From: JANQUM01 sp047630355
GTDB taxonomy: Bacteria > Bacteroidota > Bacteroidia > Cytophagales > Spirosomataceae
Reading direction: 5' to 3'
DNA length: 14,318 bases
Assembly: GCA_047630355.1 (NCBI GenBank)
Contig: JBLHXN010000085.1
Span: forward strand, 1 to 14,318
Part shown: positions 8,101 to 12,882 of the stretch, one piece after another
Layout of the letters: every line of letters starts with the position of its first letter
Position numbering within the stretch: the first letter of the stretch is position 1
Program-made: the position numbers and the translations under genes
Notes under the pieces: model-generated
What the model saw: the letters and a program-made list of their open reading frames with translations, nothing else
Databases searched by the model: none
Told to the model about the DNA's origin: nothing

Positions 8101-8470
8101 GAGCGGTTTCTTTTACGATAGCAAACGCTCGCGGTAAAATTTCTTCCAAAACAGCTTCGAGTTCTACGTCTCGTTGCTTTTCAAGATCATCTACTCTTCT
8201 AAAGACCGCTTCTTTATCGTCAATACTCATATCTTCATCGGTTTCAATGCTGAGTTTCAACGATTTGATTTCATCATCAATATGAGCAAGTTTTTCACCG
8301 ATATAGTCTTGCAACTCTTTCGTTTTACCCCGCAATTCATCATTGGTTAATGACTGTAGCAAAGCGTAAGCAGCATTGGTAGTTGTTATGTAAGGTTCTA
8401 ATTCCTTGACATCTCGGTCAGATTTTGTTCCGAATACTTTTTTTAATCCTTTTGATAGAAAGTCTAACAT
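5168..8470 (-). CDS. secA: Preprotein translocase ATPase SecA
   Basis: SecA is the motor that drives unfolded preproteins through the SecYEG channel. At 1100 residues it is much longer than the 901-residue E. coli protein, as usual in Bacteroidota. Extra charged sequence lies before NBD1 (about 50-125), and more lies between the DEVD box and GRIM motif (about 330-470). The Walker A motif MQTGEGKT is at 195-202, the DEVD box (MIDEVDSV) at 303-306, DEQTGRIMDGRRWSDGLHQAV at about 522-542, ATNMAGRGTDI at about 688-698, and GRAGRQGDPGSS at 729-740. The two-helix finger/scaffold region follows. The C-terminus ends in a basic linker and GKAVLVG and has no CxCxnCH zinc motif, so the usual SecB- and lipid-contacting tail is absent or replaced. 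The ATG at 8470 overlaps the stop of a short upstream reading frame (8464-8526), which may couple or regulate its translation. Confidence 0.5.
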   Translation of the reverse strand: MLDFLSKGLKKVFGTKSDRDVKELEPYITTTNAAYALLQSLTNDELRGKTKELQDYIGEKLAHIDDEIKSLKLSIETDEDMSIDDKEAVFRRVDDLEKQRDVELEAVLEEILPRAFAIVKETARRFKENPALEVTATHLDRELAATKDHIEIEGDKAHWKNQWTAAGTLITWDMMHYDVQIIGGAVLHLGKIAEMQTGEGKTLVATFPAFLNALAGRGVHIVTVNNYLAVRDSEWMGPIFEFHGLLCDCIDKYRANSPERREAYKKDIIYGTNNEFGFDYLRDNMVNDPVELVQGKHHFAMIDEVDSVLIDDARTPLIISGPMAKTGDEELYNSLKPRIGHIVEIQKKLVNGYLIEAKKLIAAGDTKEGGLALFRAHRGLPKSKPLIKYLSETGNRKLLLDTESIYIAENSKLMPEADAPLYFTIEEKNNSIELTDNGIDYLTGHDEDSQFFVMPDLGVDLADIEKEEIEEKDKVLKKDALIRDYSTKAQRIHAVNQLLKAYTVFEKDVDYVVMDSKVKIVDEQTGRIMDGRRWSDGLHQAVEAKEGAKVEDSTQTYATVTLQNYFRMYHKLAGMTGTAETEAGEFWKIYKLDVVSIPTNRVIVRDDRDDKVYKTVREKYNAVADEIVEMVEGGRPVLVGTTSVENSEILSRMLSIRKIQHQVLNAKQHAREADVVAEAGKPGTVTIATNMAGRGTDIKLTPESKAAGGLAIVGTERHDSRRVDRQLRGRAGRQGDPGSSQFFVSLEDNLMRMFGSDRVAKVMDRMGMEEGEVIQHKMISNSIERAQRKVEENNFGTRKRLIEYDDIMNIQRDTIYRRRKNALFGERLSLDVANIIYDTSADIVRNTKGNFAEFEVRVLQGLGFDPQISESDFTTDRDLINTVFNLAEAHYKRKNEAIRKNAMPVLSQVLDDRRALKEEPFMAVIGDGAKNIAVFCDIKKTVDADGRELVLEMEKSISLSVIDQEWKEHLRDMDDLKQSVQNASYEQKDPLLIYKFEAVELFQSFLKKVNAEAVSFLMKANVVEMRFQQVAPPKKEKPELSMNRTDDEENSVSKSPAKKLKVASRNQKVSVQYKDGTVKKDVKYKNVEADVANGKAVLVG

Positions 8471-8526
8471 GGTTCTTTTGATAAGATATTAGACAAGAGA
8501 ACGAAGACAAGGGATAACCTGCTCAT
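8464..8526 (-). CDS. Putative hydrophobic leader peptide overlapping secA start
   Basis: On the minus strand an ATG at 8526 opens a 20-codon frame, MSRLSLVFVLLSNILSKEPC, whose TAG (8466-8464) overlaps the first codons of secA in another frame. The peptide has a basic start and the hydrophobic core LSLVFVLL, like a short signal peptide, then a polar end. Its start codon lies within one arm of an 11-bp inverted repeat (8524-8534 with 8592-8602). In the secA mRNA that repeat would form a hairpin covering the start codon. Leader peptides that sense secretion and control secA or other sec genes are known (SecM, VemP), but this sequence is unlike them. Function is inferred from position only. It may be a chance reading frame, and 20 codons is too short for coding statistics. 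Confidence 0.5.
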   Translation of the reverse strand: MSRLSLVFVLLSNILSKEPC

Positions 8527-8602
8527 TCTATGTCATTTATGTTTAATTTTTATTTAAGATAATGTGCCGAAGTGGACAACTTTTTATGGAGGACATAGAA
8601 TG
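8524..8602. repeat. 11-bp inverted repeat in the secA leader
   Basis: CATTCTATGTC at 8524-8534 is repeated as its exact reverse complement GACATAGAATG at 8592-8602, separated by 57 bases. In a minus-strand transcript starting upstream, the arms would form a stem that includes the start codon of the short frame at 8526. It could instead be the ends of a small mobile-element remnant, but no transposase or target duplication is visible. Confidence 0.5.
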
Positions 8603-8653
8603 TTGAATATTCTCATGTGCCGTGTCTCAAATTCCGCACCTTCTTAGTAAACG

Positions 8654-8687
8654 CAAATTTACTTAATTTCAACGGTTTACGAACAAG
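8654..8687 (-). promoter_or_regulatory. Possible secA promoter
   Basis: Read on the minus strand, CTTG (8687-8684) is followed after 22 bases by TAAATTTG (8661-8654). The second is an exact TAnnTTTG box, and the first is one base from TTTG. If used, the secA leader would be about 175 bases and would contain the inverted repeat and the hydrophobic short frame. Confidence 0.5.
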
Positions 8688-8853
8688 AATAGTGCGAGGG
8701 TTAGATTTTTTTGGTCTGGCGGTCAAAATGGCAGGGAGAAAAAGGATTTATTACAGATATCAGGATAGTTCAAACAATACTAACATAGACACAATTTATA
8801 TACCGTTGAGTAAATACTAATTGAATATAATACAAAACTCTTGCATTTACCCA

Positions 8854-8893
8854 CCCCCCCTATTTGTACGTTCGTAAACAACCCCCCCCCCCC
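8854..8893. repeat. C7 and C12 homopolymer tracts upstream of a lipoprotein gene
   Basis: Seven C residues (8854-8860) and twelve C residues (8882-8893) flank a 21-base segment containing TTTGTACGTTCGTAAACAA. Such runs are striking in this AT-rich stretch and are prone to slipped-strand length change. The C12 run ends five bases before the TTTG box at 8899. Apart from these tracts I see no gene in 8690-8959. Confidence 0.5.
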
Positions 8894-8898
8894 ACTTC

Positions 8899-8926
8899 TT
8901 TGGACGGACTTGGGAGGCTTCTTTTG
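8899..8926 (+). promoter_or_regulatory. Possible promoter of the DUF6973-like lipoprotein gene
   Basis: TTTG at 8899-8902 and TTCTTTTG at 8919-8926 (16 bases apart) resemble the Bacteroidota pair TTTG / TAnnTTTG, with one mismatch in the second box. The implied leader to the ATG at 8960 is about 30 bases. The C12 tract sits directly upstream of the first box. Confidence 0.5.
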
Positions 8927-8959
8927 TTCTATTTTTTTACCATAAGACATTTCAAATTT

Positions 8960-10176
8960 ATGAAGAAATTTGTATTTCTGACAAGTATCATCTTTTTGTT
9001 GAATGCTTGTTCAAAAAATGAGGTCGATTTACCACAGCCTGATGAAGTAAATCAAAATTTAACCATTGATGAAGCCAAGGCATTTTATATGTCAAACGCC
9101 AAACACCTAAGAACATCTGAAAACGACAAAGGAAAGCTGGTCTTCTGGGATGATTACATAGAGTATAAAGGTAGTGACGGCTCAGATTATCTGAGTATAG
9201 AATATATCGACTTAAATGGCTTGGCAATTGACATTTCAGACTCTCGCAAAAAAGAGAAAAAAAGAATCGGATTCTCGATATAAAAACTGTTTTAATCTTT
9301 AAAAAGTCCGAAGGTAAAATAAATGCTTATCAGTTACATTCGATTATAGATGAGGAGAAAGTAAAACAAACAGCGAAGAACTTTACAGGTTATTCAATAT
9401 TAAATGATATTAATGGAAAAAGAATCGAGTTATCAATATTCAAAAATGGAGAGATGACACATAGTTCTTCTACTGAGGAAAATAGTAGGCCTAGCAGTTA
9501 CTGGGAAGTATGTGATACATATAGCTCTATTGCTTGTTGGGTAAACGGTAATTGTGGCGAAATTCAAACCGAAGAAGTATGTGAGACAGTTTGGAGAAAT
9601 GATAGAGGGTCTGGGTTTAACTCAATTTCGACCATTTCATACGGTGCTGGTGGTAGTGGATTTAGTTCATCCTCTTCACTATCATCGTTTAGCTCATTAC
9701 CTGGCTATTATGATTGGTTTTTTTCTCTGAACCAAACAGAGAAAGACTTTTTTGCTACCAGACGATATTTTATACCATGGGCGATTGCAGCTTGGGGAAA
9801 CGCTACCGCACTAACTAGTTATTTTTATTGTTCACAAGCCGATTTGTGGAATGGAAACGCTTTTAAACATGCTATGTGGAATGCTCTTCTTTTTAAATAT
9901 GCGACAAAGCATGACGCAATTAATATTGGAAATAATCACGAAGCCGGTCAAAATCAGTAAAATCCTGCGGTAGCAATGGATTTAAGCAATAATGCTCTAG
10001 GAATTCAAACATTTCAAATAATAAATATTTGAAATGTTTTAAATACTCTCCCAAACGAAGCAGCTAAGTTAGCATATATTGCTGAAGTTATTCTAAATGC
10101 AATAGCATCAGGGTCTGGCGATAGAGTTTCTAATGGACAAATTATATCAACTGATGGCACTGGTAGATGCAGGTAA
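8960..10176 (+). pseudogene. Disrupted exported lipoprotein with DUF6973-like C-terminal domain
   Basis: The ATG at 8960 gives a lipoprotein signal, KKFVFLTSIIFLLNAC, with the lipid-attached Cys at residue 17. An N-terminal domain follows (LTIDEAKAFY, FWDDYIEYKG, DISDSRKK). That frame stops at 9281-9283. The same domain continues in the -1 frame from the A7 tract (9257-9263): NRILDIKTVLIFKK, FTGYSILNDINGKRIEL. Alignment with the protein at 10872-11585 shows both frames belong to one gene. Next come a four-Cys patch (WEVCD, IACWVNGNCGE, EEVCETVW), a Gly/Ser linker, and a C-terminal domain with NAFKHAMWNALL, NNHEAGQN and NPAVAMDLSNNALG. From memory this is the HAxWNAL...HE...MDLxNNxxG pattern of DUF6973. 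Two in-frame stops, TAA at 9958-9960 and TGA at 10030-10032, interrupt that domain. Coding sense resumes after each and ends at 10174-10176. Intact length would be about 405 residues. The DUF6973 role is unknown; an effector-like activity is a guess. Confidence 0.5.
10007..10039. repeat. Perfect 14-bp inverted repeat inside the DUF6973-like pseudogene
   Basis: AAACATTTCAAATA (10007-10020) pairs exactly with TATTTGAAATGTTT (10026-10039) around a 5-base loop, ATAAA. The right arm contains the TGA that interrupts the frame. It is AT-rich with a T run at its end, so it may be a small inserted hairpin or a terminator-like structure within the broken gene. Confidence 0.5.
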
Positions 10177-10326
10177 TCATACATAGAAACCGCATTATCA
10201 ACTGGTAAAATCATAGTTCTGTAGATTGCACGACTATTTATAACCCCTTTATGTAATTACCAGAAAACGGAACCAATTAATCTCATCGCACATGTTAAAA
10301 CGCAGTTAATAAAGTAATTCATTGAA

Positions 10327-10334
10327 TATTTTTG
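10327..10334 (+). promoter_or_regulatory. TAnnTTTG promoter box before the small membrane protein gene
   Basis: TATTTTTG matches the Bacteroidota -7 consensus exactly and ends ten bases before the ATG at 10345. No good TTTG partner is seen 17-23 bases upstream; GTTA at 10305-10308 is the nearest. The rest of the 168-base gap from 10177 shows nothing recognisable. Confidence 0.5.
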
Positions 10335-10344
10335 TGAGGGACAA

Positions 10345-10758
10345 ATGAATCATAAATTGCTAATAAAGGTACTCCTTACATTTACTTTAGTAGCCTTACT
10401 TTTTCTAAGCTTGCGAAGACTTGCATACGAAGCAGGGGTAATATACTCTTCAAAACAAATAGTTCAACTTAACGGGGTTGAGAGTAAGTCTATAATAATT
10501 AACACTAATAATAATGCCAAAGATTGCTTAGTCGTGAGTTTTAGGTATGAAACAGAGATGAATATTGACATTACTATAACTGATACCAGAAATGATAATA
10601 TATTGTATAAAACGACTAATAGGTCACCTTTTTTGGGTACCCATTTAGGAATGATCGCAATAGATGAAGATATTCATAGGGTAAAAGTGACCTGTCAATC
10701 AAAAGTAGCAAATAAGAAGGTATTTGTAACAATAATTAAAACAGGTTCCTGTTACTGA
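10345..10758 (+). CDS. Small membrane-anchored protein of unknown function
   Basis: I do not recognise this 137-residue protein. Residues 4-23 (KLLIKVLLTFTLVALLFLSL) form one transmembrane helix or uncleaved signal anchor, followed by RRLAYEAG. The basic residues on both flanks leave the orientation uncertain, but most likely the C-terminal part is outside the cytoplasm. Residues about 38-137 alternate hydrophobic and polar residues in the manner of a beta-sandwich (QIVQLNGVESKSIIINT, CLVVSFRYETEMNIDITITDT, HRVKVTCQSK, KKVFVTIIKTGSCY), with three Cys. It lies between the broken DUF6973-like lipoprotein gene and a paralogue of that gene's N-terminal domain, all on the same strand. That position would suit an accessory or protective partner, but nothing in the sequence proves it. 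A promoter-like TATTTTTG precedes it. Confidence 0.5.
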   Translation: MNHKLLIKVLLTFTLVALLFLSLRRLAYEAGVIYSSKQIVQLNGVESKSIIINTNNNAKDCLVVSFRYETEMNIDITITDTRNDNILYKTTNRSPFLGTHLGMIAIDEDIHRVKVTCQSKVANKKVFVTIIKTGSCY

Positions 10759-10803
10759 CTTTATACCTTATATATTTAAAAGATTCATTCCCAATTAGAA
10801 AGA

Positions 10804-10830
10804 GTAAAACTAGTTAGTTTACTTCTTTTT
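10804..10830 (+). terminator. Weak AT-rich hairpin, possible terminator
   Basis: GTAAAACTA (10804-10812) can pair with TAGTTTAC (10815-10822) with one bulged A, followed by the T-rich run TTCTTTTT. The stem is short and AU-rich, so termination would be inefficient. It falls between the genes ending at 10758 and starting at 10872. Confidence 0.5.
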
Positions 10831-10871
10831 ACCCTGTGAAAACTCAAATTTTCATATAAAAATTACACATC

Positions 10872-11585
10872 ATGAACTTAAAACGTTTTATCCTCTATCA
10901 TTTACTTTTAACCTTAAGCATTATGACATTTGGGTCAGATACTCTGACCATCAGCGAAGCAAAAACTTTCTACGAAAGTTTTCAAACTGAAGAAAACAAC
11001 TATATCTTTTGGGATGATTTTATAACATTCAAGGATAAGGAAGGGCAGTCTTACATCTTTGTAAGTTACGTTAGCACTAAAGATTTGGGTGCTACTATAG
11101 AAGACTCTCGTAAGTCAGGCAATAATTACACCGTTAGACCAACAAGTCTGATATTTAAAAAAGAAAATGGCAATGTTATTGCTTTCAAAATATTCCTTTT
11201 GATGGATGAAGACCGCCATAGAATGTTCGTGGATAAATACTTTTCAGGCTACGTAACATTATCAAATTTGACGGGTAAACTAATCGAAATGATTTTATAC
11301 GACGAAGGGAAATTGACGTACAGCTCAAAAGCTATTCCGAAGGAAAAGTCGATCATTAAAATCTGCTTGCAACTTACCGAAATAAATCGACTACTTGACA
11401 AAGTTTGTGCAGACGTTTATGGAATCAATGAGTCGGAATACACTGGCCTTCTTGGTTCAATTCTCGAACCCCGTTCTCAAAAAACACTTAACGACGACAA
11501 ATCATTCGATAAATTTATAGAGCACCTAACGCCAGATTCTTTAAAGGCACAAGGAAAACGTGTGCAGATTGTACCAGATAATTAA
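10872..11585 (+). CDS. Exported protein, paralogue of the upstream lipoprotein's N-terminal domain
   Basis: This 237-residue protein has a signal peptide (KRFILYHLLLTLSIMTFGSD) and no lipobox Cys, so it should be soluble in the periplasm or secreted. Residues about 24-150 align with the N-terminal domain of the disrupted lipoprotein at 8960-10176. The shared positions are LTISEAKTFY / LTIDEAKAFY, FWDDFITFKD / FWDDYIEYKG, the ...DSRK stretch, SLIFKKENG / VLIFKKSEG, and a final FSGYVTLSNLTGKLIEM / FTGYSILNDINGKRIEL, then TYSS / THSS. The remaining 87 residues are different and unrecognised: CLQLTEINRLLDKVCADVYG, then a helical tail ending QIVPDN. There is no DUF6973-like region. The pattern is one N-terminal module with exchanged C-termini. 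The gene ends eight bases before the convergent trpA stop, with no terminator visible between them. I cannot assign a function. Confidence 0.5.
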   Translation: MNLKRFILYHLLLTLSIMTFGSDTLTISEAKTFYESFQTEENNYIFWDDFITFKDKEGQSYIFVSYVSTKDLGATIEDSRKSGNNYTVRPTSLIFKKENGNVIAFKIFLLMDEDRHRMFVDKYFSGYVTLSNLTGKLIEMILYDEGKLTYSSKAIPKEKSIIKICLQLTEINRLLDKVCADVYGINESEYTGLLGSILEPRSQKTLNDDKSFDKFIEHLTPDSLKAQGKRVQIVPDN

Positions 11586-11593
11586 TTAAACCA

Positions 11594-12367
11594 TCACCCT
11601 CGCACACTTTCCACGTAAGCTTTAATATTTTCCGAAAGATTTCCACCTTTTCCTACTTGCCGCACAAATTGACTACCGATAATTGCTCCGTTGGCGTATT
11701 GACAAGCTTTGGAGAAAGTAGCGTTGTCTTTTATTCCGAAACCAATAAGGGTTGGGTTTTTCAAGTTCATAGCATTCACCCGATTAAAATAAGCTTCCAT
11801 TTCAGCGGAGATTCCAGAAGTTCCCCCCGTGATACTCGCCGAGGAAACCATGTAAATAAAGCCGTCAGAGTTATCGTCAATTTGACGGATTCGCTCTTCG
11901 GAGGTTTGGGGCGTAATTAGAAAAGTATTTAACAAACCGTATTTCTTGAACGTTGTGGCATAGTCTTCTACGTATTCATCCATTGGGAGATCGGGCAAAA
12001 TCAAGCCATCAACACCGACTTCCTGACATTTTTTGCAGAAATTCTCGATGCCGAATTGAATGACCGGATTAATATAACCCATTAGTACAATAGGTAACGA
12101 GACAGTTTCGCGGATTCCTTGTAATTGCTCAAAAAGAACTTTTAAAGACATTCCGCTCTCCAACGCCTGTTGATTGGATTCCTGAATGGTCGGACCATCC
12201 GCAATGGGATCTGAGTACGGCATGCCGATTTCTACAATATCTGCCCCAGCATCTTCCAAAGCCGATAAAATGGCAACAGTACTATTTAATTTAGGATATC
12301 CAGCGGTGAAATAAATATTCAGGACGTCTTTTTTCTTTTCCTGAAAAAGTGAATTGATGCGGTTCAT
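11594..12367 (-). CDS. trpA: Tryptophan synthase alpha chain
   Basis: TrpA cleaves indole-3-glycerol phosphate to indole and glyceraldehyde 3-phosphate. The indole is channelled to TrpB in the alpha2-beta2 complex in the cytoplasm. The protein is 257 residues, near the usual 260-270, and forms a TIM barrel. The catalytic pair is visible in EIGMPYSDPIADGPT: Glu47 and Asp57, equivalent to Glu49 and Asp60 of Salmonella. Further family segments are LMGYINPV, DGLILPDLPMDE, ITPQTSEERI, FIYMVSSASITG, and the phosphate loop GFGIKD. It is the last gene of the trpB - Dabb - trpA cluster, 64 bases after the Dabb lipoprotein gene, and runs convergently into the gene ending at 11585. No trp attenuator was recognised in the window. 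Confidence 0.5.
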   Translation of the reverse strand: MNRINSLFQEKKKDVLNIYFTAGYPKLNSTVAILSALEDAGADIVEIGMPYSDPIADGPTIQESNQQALESGMSLKVLFEQLQGIRETVSLPIVLMGYINPVIQFGIENFCKKCQEVGVDGLILPDLPMDEYVEDYATTFKKYGLLNTFLITPQTSEERIRQIDDNSDGFIYMVSSASITGGTSGISAEMEAYFNRVNAMNLKNPTLIGFGIKDNATFSKACQYANGAIIGSQFVRQVGKGGNLSENIKAYVESVRG

Positions 12368-12431
12368 TGAAAAATTGTACGCTTTATGTCGTAAGCTTTA
12401 AATGTTTTTAAATTGAAAAAACCGTTTTGAA

Positions 12432-12851
12432 TTATTCGGAAGTCCAGTAATCGATTACCATAACATCATCCAGAAACGGCCCGAGCAATTCGCCGAAGGC
12501 TTTATGATCTGGATGCGGAAGGTATGTAGCACGATCTTCTTCGGAATGAAAGGTTAAGAAAAAGCAATGCGTAAAGCCTTTCTCCAAACCTTCGGGGCTA
12601 TTGTTTGTACCAAATTCATACCCTTTGATTTCTTCAATTTTACTCGGTAAAGCAGCAAAAGCGTCTTCAACAGATTTAATATTAGCTTCGGTAGCGGTGT
12701 CTTTGAATTTGAACATCACCACATGGCGAAGTACTTTTTCGGGAGCCATTTCTTCTTCGGTCACGGTTGTGGTTTCTTCTCCGTTCTCTTCCTGATTACA
12801 GGCAGTTAAAGTAGCGGCAAAAATAAGGGTTAAAAAGAGGAGGCTTTTCAT
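12432..12851 (-). CDS. Dabb-family (stress-responsive A/B barrel) lipoprotein
   Basis: This 139-residue protein has a lipoprotein signal, KSLLFLTLIFAATLTAC, with the lipid Cys at residue 18. The acidic tether NQEENGEETTTVTEEE follows and resembles the acidic export signals seen on surface lipoproteins of this phylum. Residues about 41-137 are a Dabb ferredoxin-like barrel: LRHVVMFKFKDTATEANIKSVEDAFAALP, the central YEFGTNNSPEGL, FTHCFFLTFHSEEDRATYLPHPDHKAFG, and a last strand VMVIDYW. The HVV motif at the start of the domain and the HPDH motif are typical. Dabb domains usually dimerise, and several bind or act on small hydrophobic molecules, but many have no known role. It sits between trpB (31 bases upstream) and trpA (64 bases downstream) on the same strand. 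It is probably co-transcribed, although its envelope location makes a role in cytoplasmic tryptophan synthesis unlikely. Confidence 0.5.
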   Translation of the reverse strand: MKSLLFLTLIFAATLTACNQEENGEETTTVTEEEMAPEKVLRHVVMFKFKDTATEANIKSVEDAFAALPSKIEEIKGYEFGTNNSPEGLEKGFTHCFFLTFHSEEDRATYLPHPDHKAFGELLGPFLDDVMVIDYWTSE

Positions 12852-12882
12852 AGTTTTTATTGAGAATAGTTTGAAACCAAAG

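Noticed and set aside
8524..8602. Terminal inverted repeats of an insertion element or MITE
   Set aside because: The span is only 79 bases, there is no transposase fragment, and no flanking direct repeat was found. The secA leader hairpin reading is kept instead, with the element as an alternative.
8562..8622. Direct repeat ATGTGCCG (8562-8569 and 8615-8622)
   Set aside because: Eight bases repeated 53 bases apart is short and has no matching structure or gene. It is not enough to call a target duplication.
8617..8820. A 67-codon plus-strand frame starting with GTG
   Set aside because: It overlaps the likely secA promoter, has no recognisable domain or signal, and its composition is irregular. 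It reads as a chance frame in AT-rich intergenic DNA.
8864..8959. An N-terminal extension of the lipoprotein starting MYVRKQPPPP
   Set aside because: The Pro run is just the C12 tract translated. The ATG at 8960 gives a proper lipoprotein signal peptide, so the extension is non-coding.
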